Source: Streptomyces sp. NRRL WC-3626
GTDB taxonomy: Bacteria > Actinomycetota > Actinomycetes > Streptomycetales > Streptomycetaceae
Length of the DNA: 64,000 nucleotides
Direction: 5' to 3'
Assembly (NCBI RefSeq): GCF_000718785.1
Contig: NZ_JOCA01000026.1
Coordinates: 48,290 to 112,289 of the forward strand
The translations under genes were made by a program, and so were the position numbers. Below are positions 43,879 through 52,229 of the stretch, piece after piece; the stretch's first letter is position 1, and the number at the start of each line of letters is the position of its first letter. The notes below the pieces were generated by a model. It was not told the origin of the DNA, ran no database searches, and was given only the letters and a program-made list of their open reading frames with translations.

Positions 43879-43983
43879 GTGGGGGGACCTCATTCCTTCC
43901 GGTGTGCCGTCAACGGGCCACCGCACCCATGAACTGAGCGGAAGGTCACGGGACTTGAGCAGCCGTGCACTACGGTAACAAGG

Positions 43984-44003
43984 ACCGGACAGTGCTGTCC
44001 GGT
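43984..44003. promoter_or_regulatory. Perfect 20-bp palindrome, candidate TetR operator
   Basis: ACCGGACAG-TG-CTGTCCGGT: 9-bp arms around TG. It lies in the control region between the monooxygenase (minus) and the lactonase-like gene (plus), about 50 bp before the latter. A TetR-family gene lies beyond the lactonase gene. Size and symmetry suit a TetR dimer operator. Confidence 0.65.
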
Positions 44004-44054
44004 TGGTGTGAGGATGCTTCCGCACACCTGGGCGTACCTCGGACAGGAAGAGTG

Positions 44055-45089
44055 ATGGAGATGCGACGACTCCCGGCCCGCCCCTTCGCCGGGCTCGCAG
44101 CGGCCGGTCTGCTGGCCGCTCTCGCCGGATGCGGAGCGGAGGCCGGTGGTTCCTCCGCGGAGCCGGCGGCCGGCGTCGGCGGAGACCGGGCCATTCGCGC
44201 GCAGAAGGTGATGCGGCTGACGCAGGCGCACGAGCTGACCGGCATGACGCTGCTGGAGGGGCCGACCTTCGACGGGAACGGTGGACTGCTCGTCGTCGAC
44301 GTCACCGCGCCCTCCGGTGAGCCGAAGGTGCTGCGCGTCGATGTCCGGAAGAAGACCTCACGGCCGGTGCACACGGACGACCGCGGCACCTACACCTCGG
44401 CCCAGTTCAGCCCGTACGACGGGCGCCTCTACCTCACCGACTTCTCCCACGGTGACATCGTGAGCCTGGCCCCGGACGGCGGCGACCCGCGGACCTTCTT
44501 CTCCGGCGAAGTCGACGGGGCGCGGATGAACCCGGACGATCTCGCCTTCGACCAGGAGGGCAACCTGTACATCAGCGACTCACGCGGCATGTCGCGGGGC
44601 GAGGCGACGGGCCGCGTGGTGCGGATCGACCGCGAGGGGGAGAACGCCACCGTCCTGGCGGACGGCCTGGCGTCACCGAACGGCATCTCCTTCGACGCCG
44701 GTTACCGCGGGCTGTGGTTCAGCGAACTGACGCGGAACCGCATCTCCTACCTTCGGCTGGACGACAAGGGCGGCAGGGCCTCGCTGCACACCGCAGTCCA
44801 GGTCGACGGCGGGATCGCGCAGACCGACTCGATCGCCGTGGACGCGGACGGCAACCTCTACCAGGCCCTGCACGGCAGGCCGGCGATGGCGGTCTACAGC
44901 GACAGCGGCGAGCGCCTGGCGACGGTGGAGCTGCCCGCCCGCGCCGCCGAAGGACTGGAGTCGGCCACCAACGTGGCGATCACACCCGGCGGGACCACGG
45001 CGTACATGACCGTCAGCGGGCCCGCCGGGGGCTACGTGTACCGCTTCGACGCGCTGGCGGAGGGAATTCGTCAGTCCAACGGCGGCTGA
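44055..45089 (+). CDS. SMP-30/gluconolactonase-like lipoprotein
   Basis: 344 residues. A lipoprotein signal peptide ends in GLLAALAGC (lipobox Cys about residue 25), followed by a short linker and a six-bladed beta-propeller of SMP-30/lactonase type (DDLAFDQEGNLYISDSRG, ASPNGISFDAG and DSIAVDADGNLYQAL). Family members are calcium-dependent lactonases or phosphotriesterase-like hydrolases. It is exported and anchored in the membrane. The ATG at 44055 follows AGGAAG. Its context next to a Baeyer-Villiger enzyme suggests hydrolysis of a lactone product; not proven. Confidence 0.85.
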   Translation: MEMRRLPARPFAGLAAAGLLAALAGCGAEAGGSSAEPAAGVGGDRAIRAQKVMRLTQAHELTGMTLLEGPTFDGNGGLLVVDVTAPSGEPKVLRVDVRKKTSRPVHTDDRGTYTSAQFSPYDGRLYLTDFSHGDIVSLAPDGGDPRTFFSGEVDGARMNPDDLAFDQEGNLYISDSRGMSRGEATGRVVRIDREGENATVLADGLASPNGISFDAGYRGLWFSELTRNRISYLRLDDKGGRASLHTAVQVDGGIAQTDSIAVDADGNLYQALHGRPAMAVYSDSGERLATVELPARAAEGLESATNVAITPGGTTAYMTVSGPAGGYVYRFDALAEGIRQSNGG

Positions 45090-45104
45090 AGCCCCTGCCG
45101 CCGC

Positions 45105-45698
45105 TCACTCCTCGAAGGGCCGCACCGGTCCGACCTCGACACCGAGCAGCCGCCAGGCCGCCAGCGCCCGGCTCTCCCGCTGCTCGCGGGTGCGGCCGGC
45201 GACGGCGCCGGAGACCATGCCGACGGCGAGCATCAGGTCGTCCGGTCGCGCGGCGAGCCGATGACCGTCCGGCAGATGCTTCCGTAGGGCCTGTTCGACC
45301 CGATGGGACAAGGTCAGTGCGTACGCCGGAGGGTCGAAGTGGCTGCCCCCGCCGTCCGCGTGCAGGACCCCGACGAACGCCGTCGACTCCGCCTGGTGCC
45401 AGGTCAGTACACCGAGCAGCCCGGCGATGTCCGCGCCCGGCACCGCCGCCGCCCGCTCGATCTGCCGGACGTTCTCCTCCAGCACGGCGACCGCCAGGGC
45501 CGCCCGGTCGGGGAAGTGCCGGTACAGCACGCCCTGACCGACCCCGGCCCGGCGCGCTATCGCGGACAGCGGTGTCTCCAGGCCGGATTCGGTGTAGATC
45601 TCCCGGGCGGCCGAGACGAGAGCGGCCCGGTTGCGCGCCGCCGCCTTCGGCCCGGCGTTGGCGGGCCGCCGCGCGTCGGGGAGGGGTCGCTGCGTCAC
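45105..45698 (-). CDS. TetR-family transcriptional regulator
   Basis: 197 residues. An N-terminal TetR HTH (about 20-65: ALVSAAREIYTESGLETPLS and VGQGVLYRHFPDRAALAVAV), then a helical ligand-binding domain. GTG start at 45698. It is convergent with the lactonase-like gene (15 bp apart) and is the best candidate for binding the 20-bp palindrome at 43984. Confidence 0.88.
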   Translation of the reverse strand: MTQRPLPDARRPANAGPKAAARNRAALVSAAREIYTESGLETPLSAIARRAGVGQGVLYRHFPDRAALAVAVLEENVRQIERAAAVPGADIAGLLGVLTWHQAESTAFVGVLHADGGGSHFDPPAYALTLSHRVEQALRKHLPDGHRLAARPDDLMLAVGMVSGAVAGRTREQRESRALAAWRLLGVEVGPVRPFEE

Positions 45699-45766
45699 AC
45701 CGGGAGAATATCCGGACGTCGCGCGAGGCACGACTGAAGCCGGCCGGCGGAAGTCCCGGCTGCCGC

Positions 45767-46378
45767 TCAGCCGGCGTCGCGTCTGCGGTAGCGGATATGA
45801 GTGGTCAGCGGCGAGTGGAGCACCTCGACGGGATCGAAATCGAAGGTCTCGACGCCATCGAACAGGCGCTCGCCACCGCCGAGCAGGACGGGTGCGATGT
45901 CGAGGACGAGTTCATCGATCACACCGGCGTTGAGTGCCTGTCGAACCGTCGAGGCGCCGCCGGCGATGTCCACACCTGAACCGCCGGCGGCTTCGAGCGC
46001 CCGCGCGTAAGCGGCGTCGAAGCCTTCGGTGACGAAGTGGAAGGTGGTCCCCCCTTCCATCCGGATCGGTTCGTGGGCGTAGCGCGTGAGCACGAAAACC
46101 GGGGCGTGGTAGGGAGGCTCGGGGCCCCACCATCCGTCCCACGCCTCGTTCCACTCACCCCGGACGGGTCCGAACATGTTCCGGCCCATGACGTAGGCGC
46201 CGCGCGGGCGCATCAGCCAGCTGTCGGCCGTTTTGTCGGCCTCGGTCGCGCGCGGGTCGCCGATGTGCCAGCCGTGCAGTTCCTGTCCGCGCTTGCCCAG
46301 CGGATCGTCCCGGCTCTGGTCGGGTCCTGCGGCGAAGCCGTCGAGCGAGATCGACATGTGGCAGGTGGTGTCGGTCAT
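45767..46378 (-). CDS. Dihydrofolate-reductase-family (RibD C-terminal-like) protein
   Basis: 203 residues: MTDTTCHMSISLDGFAAGPD at the start, GAYVMGRNMFG, and GVDIAGGASTVRQALNAGVI with IDELVLDIAPVLLGGG, all hallmarks of the RibD_C / DHFR superfamily of NADPH-dependent reductases. Actinobacteria have many such proteins with no known substrate. ATG start at 46378. The gene stands alone beside a stretch of decayed genes. Confidence 0.9.
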   Translation of the reverse strand: MTDTTCHMSISLDGFAAGPDQSRDDPLGKRGQELHGWHIGDPRATEADKTADSWLMRPRGAYVMGRNMFGPVRGEWNEAWDGWWGPEPPYHAPVFVLTRYAHEPIRMEGGTTFHFVTEGFDAAYARALEAAGGSGVDIAGGASTVRQALNAGVIDELVLDIAPVLLGGGERLFDGVETFDFDPVEVLHSPLTTHIRYRRRDAG

Positions 46379-46446
46379 CAGCTTCTCTCTCAAAGCGGCG
46401 GGTGCGGGTCGTCGTGAGGTCACCGGACCCCACGACACACAGACTG

Positions 46447-46560
46447 TCAGAGGCCACCGAACTCATCGCCGAGGACGCCGTCACCCGCGCCGCCGAGGAA
46501 GAGGGCGTGGGAGGACCATGCGAAGGAGGCCACGACGCCCAGGGACACCGGTGTGTCCCT
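46447..46560 (-). pseudogene. Fragment of a CopA-type heavy-metal ATPase gene
   Basis: A minus-strand frame of about 38 codons ending at a TGA reads RDTPVSLGVVASFAWSSHAL and then FLGGAGDGVLGDEFGGL. It matches the helix following MDTL(I/V)SLG in copper-type P1B ATPases. Codon bias is coding-like here and lost upstream. Nothing else of the ATPase remains. Confidence 0.5.
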
Positions 46561-46745
46561 CGTCGACGCCGAGCGCCCCAGCGCCCGCGCCGGACGGACG
46601 TCCAGGACATGCGTGCGGGACGGGCCGGGACACGGCGGGAGGGCCTTCGGCCGAGTCGTCCCGGCCGAAGGTCCTCCCTTGTGCCGCCTGCCGGTGAAGG
46701 TTGGGAAGACGATCACGAGGCAGGACGCTTCGGACGCTCAGGGCT

Positions 46746-47081
46746 TCAGCAGCAGTACGCCGGTGCGCGCTCGGCCACGTCCTGCCGGTTGACGACCGCC
46801 CACATGGCCTCGGTGCAGCCGACCTTCTCGTTCTTGTACTGCGGGTAGAAGGCGTGCTCCCAGGCGTCGAAGACCAGGACCGGCACCGAACCCCGGCCGA
46901 CGTCGCCCTGGTGGCCGTGGACCTGCTCCACGATCAGCCGGCCGCTCAGCGGCTCGTAGGCGAGGACACCCCGGCCCGAACCCCGCGTAATCGCGGCGGC
47001 CTTGGTGAGCTGGGCCTCGAAACCGGCGAAGGAGCCGAACGCCTCGGCGAGCTGCTCCGGCGTGTCATCGGCGCCGGTGAC
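46746..47081 (-). pseudogene. sodF: 3' remnant of an iron superoxide dismutase gene
   Basis: About 111 codons read as the C-terminal domain of a Fe/Mn [61 protein letters not shown] and [14 protein letters not shown]. The metal ligands Asp and His of DAWEH remain. The N-terminal domain with the other two His ligands is absent, and the conserved Trp in GSGWG is Arg. There is no start codon in a sensible place. It lies directly upstream of the cobalamin riboswitch on the other strand. Confidence 0.75.
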
Positions 47082-47187
47082 GCCGGACCTCGCTCGCCGT
47101 ACCGTTCACGACACGCTCGGCCGCGCTTCCCGGATGCCGGACGGTGCTCTTCCTTTCGCGGTGCCACCCCGTAAGCTGCCCGCAGCA

Positions 47188-47385
47188 GCTGGTTCGCCCC
47201 GTCCGCCAGGCGGGGAGTCGCAAGAGGGAACCCGGTGGGAATCCGGGACTGCCCCGCAGCGGTGAGCGGGAACGACCGCCGTCATGAGCACTGGGTCCGA
47301 CGTACCGGGCCCGGGAAGCGACGGCCAGTAGGTGTCCTCCGGCAAGGAGGACGTGCCCGCGAGTCCGAAGACCTGCCAACTGCCC
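47188..47385 (+). promoter_or_regulatory. Cobalamin (B12) riboswitch upstream of metE
   Basis: The conserved elements appear in order: GCAAGAGGGAACCCGGTGGG then AATCCGGGACTGCCCCGCAG (47219 onward), the J3/4-like CGGTGAGCGGGAAC, and the B12 box GGAAGCGACGGCCAGTAGG with GCCCGCGAGTCCGAAGACCT at 47355-47374. It is followed by about 180 bases before the metE start. Cobalamin binding should switch off the B12-independent enzyme. No clear intrinsic terminator is seen, so control may act on translation or on another hairpin at about 47380-47420. Confidence 0.9.
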
Positions 47386-47563
47386 GCGCGCGGACCGTTC
47401 CGTGCGCGGACATCCCGGTGACCTCGAGGGCGGGTCGGCGTACACACCGGACGGAACGACCGTGCCTGTGCCGCACGGGACCGTGGCCGTCCGGTTCGTC
47501 ACGTCCTTCGCGCTCTCGTCCCGTCCCGGGATCTCAGGGATTCATCTCGCGAAGGAGATCTCC

Positions 47564-49882
47564 GTGACACCGAAGTCCGCAGCCGCGAAAGCACGGGCCA
47601 CCGTGTACGGCTACCCCCGCCAGGGCCAAAACCGGGAACTGAAGAAGGCGATCGAGGGCTACTGGAAGGGCCGCGTCACGGCCGACACCCTCCGGGCGAC
47701 CGCCGCCGAACTCCGGCGGAGCAACTGGCGACAGCTCGACGACGCCGGCGTCCACGAGGTGCCGACCGGCGACTTCTCGTACTACGACCATGTCCTCGAC
47801 ACCACCGTCATGGTGGGCGCGATTCCCGAGCGCCACCGCGCCGCCGTCACCGCGGACCCTCTCGACGGCTACTTCGCCATGGCCCGTGGTACCCAGGAGG
47901 TCGCTCCGCTGGAGATGACCAAGTGGTTCGACACCAACTACCACTACCTCGTGCCCGAGCTCGGTCCCGGCACCGTCTTCACGGCCGACTCCGGCAAACA
48001 GGTCGCCGAGCTGACGGAAGCCCTCGCGCAGAGGCTCACCGCGCGGCCCGTACTGATCGGGCCCGTCACGTACCTCCTGCTCGCCAAGCCCGCCCCGGGG
48101 GTGGCCGCGGACTTCGAACCGCTGACTCTCCTGGACCGGCTTCTGCCCGTGTACGCCGAGGTGCTCGCCGACCTGCGCGCGGCCGGCGCCGAATGGGTCC
48201 AGCTCGACGAGCCAGCGCTGGTGCAGGACCGTACCCCGGCCGAACTGAACGCCGCCGAGCGCGCCTACCGTGCCCTCGGCGCCCTCACCGACCGGCCGAA
48301 GGTCCTGATCGCCTCCTACTTCGACCGGCTGGGCGACGCCCTGCCGGTGCTGGCCAAGGCCCCGGTCGAGGGCCTCGCGCTGGACTTCACCGAGACCGCC
48401 GCGGCCAACCTGGACGCGCTGGCGGCCGTCGGCGGACTGCCCGGCAAGCGCCTGGTCGCCGGGGTCGTCAACGGCCGCAACATCTGGATCAACGACCTGC
48501 AGAAGTCGCTGTCCACTCTCGGCACCCTCCTCGGGCTCGCCGACCGTGTCGACGTGGCCGCCTCCTGCTCTCTGCTGCACGTCCCGCTGGACACGAACAC
48601 CGAGCGGGACATCGACCCGCAGATCCTGCGCTGGCTGGCCTTCTCGAAGCAGAAGACCGCCGAGATCGTCACCCTCGCCAAGGGCCTCGCCCGGGGAATC
48701 CACACCGTCTCCGGTGAACTCGCCGCCAACCGCGCCGACCTGGCGTCCAGGGCTGGATCACCGATCACGCGTGACCGCGCCGTACGCGCCCGCACCGAAG
48801 CCGTGACGGACGCGGACACCCGCCGCTCCCAGCCGTACGCCGAACGCTCCGCGGCCCAACGGGCCCACCTCCGACTGCCCCTGCTGCCGACCACGACCAT
48901 CGGCTCGTTCCCGCAGACCGGCGAACTGCGCGCCGCCCGCGCCGACCTGCGCGCCGGCCGTATCGGCACCGCCGGCTACGAGGAGCGCATCGAGGTGGAG
49001 ATCCAGGAGGTGATCTCCTTCCAGGAGAAGACCGGAATCGACGTCCTGGTGCACGGCGAGCCCGAACGCAACGACATGGTGCAGTACTTCGCCGAGCAGC
49101 TCACCGGTTACCTCGCCACGCAGCACGGCTGGGTCCAGTCCTACGGCACCCGCTACGTCCGCCCGCCGATCCTGGCCGGCGACATCTCCCGCCCCGGGCC
49201 GATGACCGTGCGCTGGACCACGTACGCGCAGTCCCTCACCGGCCGCCCGGTCAAGGGCATGCTCACCGGGCCGGTCACCATGCTCGCCTGGTCCTTCGTC
49301 CGCGACGACCAGCCGCTCGGCGACACCGCCCGGCAGGTCGCGCTCGCCCTGCGCGACGAGGTGAACGACCTGGAGGCCGCGGGCACTTCGGTCATCCAGG
49401 TGGACGAACCCGCCCTCCGGGAGGCCCTGCCGCTGCGCGCCGCCGACCGGGCGGGATACCTGCTGTGGGCGACCGAGGCGTTCCGGCTCACCACCGCCGG
49501 CATCCGCCCGGACACACAGATCCACACCCACATGTGCTACGCCGAGTTCGGCGACATCGTCCGGGCCATCGACGACCTCGACGCCGACGTCATCAGCCTG
49601 GAGGCCGCCCGCTCGCACATGCAGGTCGCCCGCGAACTCGCCGCCCACGGCTACCCGCGTGAGGCCGGACCGGGCGTGTACGACATCCACTCCCCCCGCG
49701 TCCCCAGCGCCGGCGAGACCGCGGGCCTGCTGCGGACCGGCCTCGAGGCGATCCCCGCCGAGCGGCTCTGGGTCAACCCCGACTGCGGTCTGAAGACCCG
49801 CGCCTGGCCGGAGACCCGGGCCTCCCTGGAGAACCTGGTCGCCGCCGCCCGCACCGTCCGGGGCGAACTGCCCGTCTCCTGA
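47564..49882 (+). CDS. metE: Cobalamin-independent methionine synthase
   Basis: 772 residues in two TIM-barrel halves. The N-terminal half starts with the folate-binding signature TVYGYPRQGQNRELKKAIEG. The C-terminal half carries the zinc and homocysteine site: LPTTTIGSFPQTGELR, HGEPERNDMVQYF, THMCYAEFGDI (His and Cys ligands) and NPDCGLKTR (Cys ligand). It transfers a methyl group from 5-methyl-tetrahydropteroyl-polyglutamate to homocysteine. The GTG at 47564 has AAGGAG six bases upstream. It is controlled by a B12 riboswitch and closed by a terminator hairpin. Confidence 0.97.
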   Translation: MTPKSAAAKARATVYGYPRQGQNRELKKAIEGYWKGRVTADTLRATAAELRRSNWRQLDDAGVHEVPTGDFSYYDHVLDTTVMVGAIPERHRAAVTADPLDGYFAMARGTQEVAPLEMTKWFDTNYHYLVPELGPGTVFTADSGKQVAELTEALAQRLTARPVLIGPVTYLLLAKPAPGVAADFEPLTLLDRLLPVYAEVLADLRAAGAEWVQLDEPALVQDRTPAELNAAERAYRALGALTDRPKVLIASYFDRLGDALPVLAKAPVEGLALDFTETAAANLDALAAVGGLPGKRLVAGVVNGRNIWINDLQKSLSTLGTLLGLADRVDVAASCSLLHVPLDTNTERDIDPQILRWLAFSKQKTAEIVTLAKGLARGIHTVSGELAANRADLASRAGSPITRDRAVRARTEAVTDADTRRSQPYAERSAAQRAHLRLPLLPTTTIGSFPQTGELRAARADLRAGRIGTAGYEERIEVEIQEVISFQEKTGIDVLVHGEPERNDMVQYFAEQLTGYLATQHGWVQSYGTRYVRPPILAGDISRPGPMTVRWTTYAQSLTGRPVKGMLTGPVTMLAWSFVRDDQPLGDTARQVALALRDEVNDLEAAGTSVIQVDEPALREALPLRAADRAGYLLWATEAFRLTTAGIRPDTQIHTHMCYAEFGDIVRAIDDLDADVISLEAARSHMQVARELAAHGYPREAGPGVYDIHSPRVPSAGETAGLLRTGLEAIPAERLWVNPDCGLKTRAWPETRASLENLVAAARTVRGELPVS

Positions 49883-49896
49883 CCGAAGAAGGCAGT

Positions 49897-49925
49897 GGGC
49901 CGGGACGCCACACGCGTCCCGGCCC
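49897..49925 (+). terminator. metE terminator hairpin
   Basis: Perfect 12-bp arms GGGCCGGGACGC (49897-49908) and its complement (49914-49925) with the loop CACAC, 15 bases after the stop codon. The rest of 49926-50181 shows no gene. Confidence 0.75.
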
Positions 49926-50181
49926 CATCCGGCGCCAAAGTCCCCGCGGCCGGCCGCGAACGGCGCGAGGACACCGCCCCCGGCCGTCGCGGGACCGCCG
50001 CGGAACAACCTCGGGAATTCATCTCGGCCGGGCGGGCTGTCTCGCGAGGTCATCGAGCGGAACGGCTTTTCGCCGTCCGCGAGTTGTCGCCCGACGGCTC
50101 CCCGACCCGCTCAGGGGCCGACCGGGTCCGCCGTATGCGTTCCCGGCGTTCTCCCGGGCCGGGACGCGAAATGACGCCGTC

Positions 50182-50790
50182 TCAGATGGTCGGGGTGTCG
50201 TCGACGACCGGCCTGTGAACCTCGACGACCGGCTTCCATCCCGCGGAGAACTCGATGAAGTCCGCACGGGTGGGGTAGGTGTCGATCGCGCGCCGGTCAC
50301 GCTTGGGGCTGTCGCCCCCCTTGCGGCCCCGGGGAATCTGCTCCTCGAAGATGTCGACCTTCACGTCGGGAACCTCCTTGAGGCCCTGGCGCCAGATCTG
50401 CACGACGTCGGCGCCGAACGCCTGCCGGGCCGCGGCGTAGAGGGCCGTGAGGGCACCCTTGTCCCCACCGGGGACGAACAGTGCCAGGTCCAGCACGACA
50501 CCGGCGGACTGGAGAACCTCGATGGTCACCGGGCCGTTCTCGTCGGCCAGGTAGATTCCGGCATCATTCTCGTCGTCGGGAAGACAGGACACCTCTTCCT
50601 GGAATACGGTCCTCGCCGTGATCGAGCCGCCTTCGAAATCCCCGCCGGACGCGGTCAGAAAAGCAGGGACATAGCAGTCGGGAAGTTTGAGTTCTGCCGT
50701 GTCGGCGGAAACGAATATCCTGTCTTTCACGCCGAGTTTCGTCACCTCCTCCAGCGAGAGGCGGCGAGCGGCAATCTTCTCCTTGTTCAC
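50182..50790 (-). CDS. Hypothetical protein, atypical codon use
   Basis: 202 residues, not recognised. The GTG at 50790 has AGAGGG five bases upstream; a longer frame begins at GTG 50838. The sequence is soluble and mixed alpha/beta, with AELKLPDCYVPAFLTASGGD, RTVFQEEVSCLPDDENDAGI, VLDLALFVPGGDKGALTALY and a basic stretch near RGRKGGDSPKRDRRA. The N-terminal half uses many A/T-ending codons (ata, aaa, gtt, ttt, aat), unlike its neighbours, suggesting recent acquisition or weak selection. There is no signal peptide or membrane segment. No functional call can be made. Confidence 0.7.
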   Translation of the reverse strand: MNKEKIAARRLSLEEVTKLGVKDRIFVSADTAELKLPDCYVPAFLTASGGDFEGGSITARTVFQEEVSCLPDDENDAGIYLADENGPVTIEVLQSAGVVLDLALFVPGGDKGALTALYAAARQAFGADVVQIWRQGLKEVPDVKVDIFEEQIPRGRKGGDSPKRDRRAIDTYPTRADFIEFSAGWKPVVEVHRPVVDDTPTI

Positions 50791-51093
50791 GATTTCCCTC
50801 TCAGGTTGCACTATCCCTCCGAGCGAGGACGCTATCACGAAACCGTGAGGTCAACTGCCCAGTAATCCTTGGGTAAATGGCCTCCGATGACCTGCACAGG
50901 AGGATATCGAAGCGAGTGCCGGTCGGCGTTAGCACGCATCCGCCGGGTAGTGTCTCTCGTCATGACGCCGGAGATCAACTGGCGGTTGCATTTCGGCGCA
51001 TTGAGTAACACCGGGGAACCAAAGAGAGTTTACGGCAGATATCACCCATAGCCCCTTCGGGGGCGGCAGGGTAAAGGGGCACCCCACTCGCGG
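50791..51093. other. AT-richer intergenic region
   Basis: About 300 bp, noticeably lower in GC than its surroundings, probably holding the promoter of the hypothetical gene (CCTTGGGTAAATGG at about 50865). A short frame 50962-51051 (MTPEINWRLHFGALSNTGEP) has weak codon bias and I do not call it. GCCCCTT (51051) and AAGGGGC (51074) could form a weak terminator for the pirin gene. Confidence 0.4.
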
Positions 51094-52065
51094 TCAGCGC
51101 ATCCTTCTCCGCGGTTTCAGAGGAACGTTCGGCAGCTCGGGCGCGGGCAGCGGGGCACCGTCGTAGCCATGGACCTCGCCGAAGCGGGTTCCGTTCGTCC
51201 AGTCCTCGCGGGCCTGGACGATGTCGTCGTGGGTGCGGCCGATGAAGTTCCACCACATGACGATCTCCTCCGCGAACGGCGGGCCGCCCAGGAGGAGCAG
51301 GCGGGACGGGCCCGTCGCGCGGTTGGCCAGGGTGAGGGTGGTGCGGCCGGGGGGTGTGTAGCCGAGCTCCGCCGGTTGCAGGGGTGTGCCGGCGAGGAGG
51401 ATGTCGCCGGTGTCGACCAGGACTCCGTGTTCGAAGGCGGGGTCCGCGGCCAGGGTCACGGTGGCGCCCGGGTCCAGGGTGATCTCGGCGCCGAGCAGCG
51501 GGGTGAAGGTGGGCACCGGTGAGGTGTCACCGGCCAGGGTGCCCAGGAAGACGCGTGCCTCGCCGCCGTCGAGCGGCACCGGGGCGGGGACGTGGTGCTG
51601 GAAGTCCCTGGGGGCGTCGCGGTGTTCGCCGGGCAGTGCCACCCACAGCTGCGCGCCGTGCAGGACCGTGGTGTTCCGGGTGGAGACCTCGGAGTGGCTG
51701 ATGCCGTGTCCGCCCGTCATGAGGTTGAGTTCGCCGGGGCGGACGAAGGCATGGCTGCCGAGGCTGTCGCGGTGTTCGATCTCGCCGCTGAACAGCCAGC
51801 TCACCGTCTGCAGTCCGGTGTGCGGATGCGGTGGTACGACCATGCCGCCGGAGTCGGTGACGTCGTCGGGGCCGTAGTGGTCGGCGAAGCACCAGGCGCC
51901 GATCAGGCTCCGGGCCCGCTGGGGCAGGGTCCGCCGTACCCGCATGGCCCGGGGCCCGCCGAGGGGTACGTCCCTGGGGGTGAGGATCTCGATGCCGGGC
52001 GGGGGCGGTCCGTCGACGTCCGCGCCGCAGACCTTCTCCACCGGGTGCGTCTCCGTGTTGCTCAT
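51094..52065 (-). CDS. Pirin-family (bicupin) protein
   Basis: 323 residues: HPHTGLQTVSWLFSGEIEHR carries two His metal ligands and GHGISHSEVSTRNTT the third His and the Glu, all of the N-terminal cupin. The second cupin (about 190-290) is degenerate, as usual. Pirins bind Fe and act as quercetinases or redox-linked regulators; the role here is unknown. ATG start at 52065. It is divergent from the pentapeptide-repeat gene, 164 bp away. Confidence 0.93.
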   Translation of the reverse strand: MSNTETHPVEKVCGADVDGPPPPGIEILTPRDVPLGGPRAMRVRRTLPQRARSLIGAWCFADHYGPDDVTDSGGMVVPPHPHTGLQTVSWLFSGEIEHRDSLGSHAFVRPGELNLMTGGHGISHSEVSTRNTTVLHGAQLWVALPGEHRDAPRDFQHHVPAPVPLDGGEARVFLGTLAGDTSPVPTFTPLLGAEITLDPGATVTLAADPAFEHGVLVDTGDILLAGTPLQPAELGYTPPGRTTLTLANRATGPSRLLLLGGPPFAEEIVMWWNFIGRTHDDIVQAREDWTNGTRFGEVHGYDGAPLPAPELPNVPLKPRRRMR

Positions 52066-52229
52066 GCCCTGCCCCTCCGCCACCCTGCAAAGTCCGGAAT
52101 TCAACTTCATGGTCGATCATAGGACCGGTGCCCCAGGATCGCGCGCCGGCGGCCGGGAGACACCGGCGGCACGCGGGGCACGTCTGCGAGAATGGGCCGA
52201 TCGCTCGTCGTACGACTGGAGCACGCACG

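Noticed and set aside
50962-51051. Short ORF of 29 codons in the AT-richer gap
   Set aside because: Only about two thirds of third positions are G or C, and there is no convincing ribosome binding site; not enough to call a gene.
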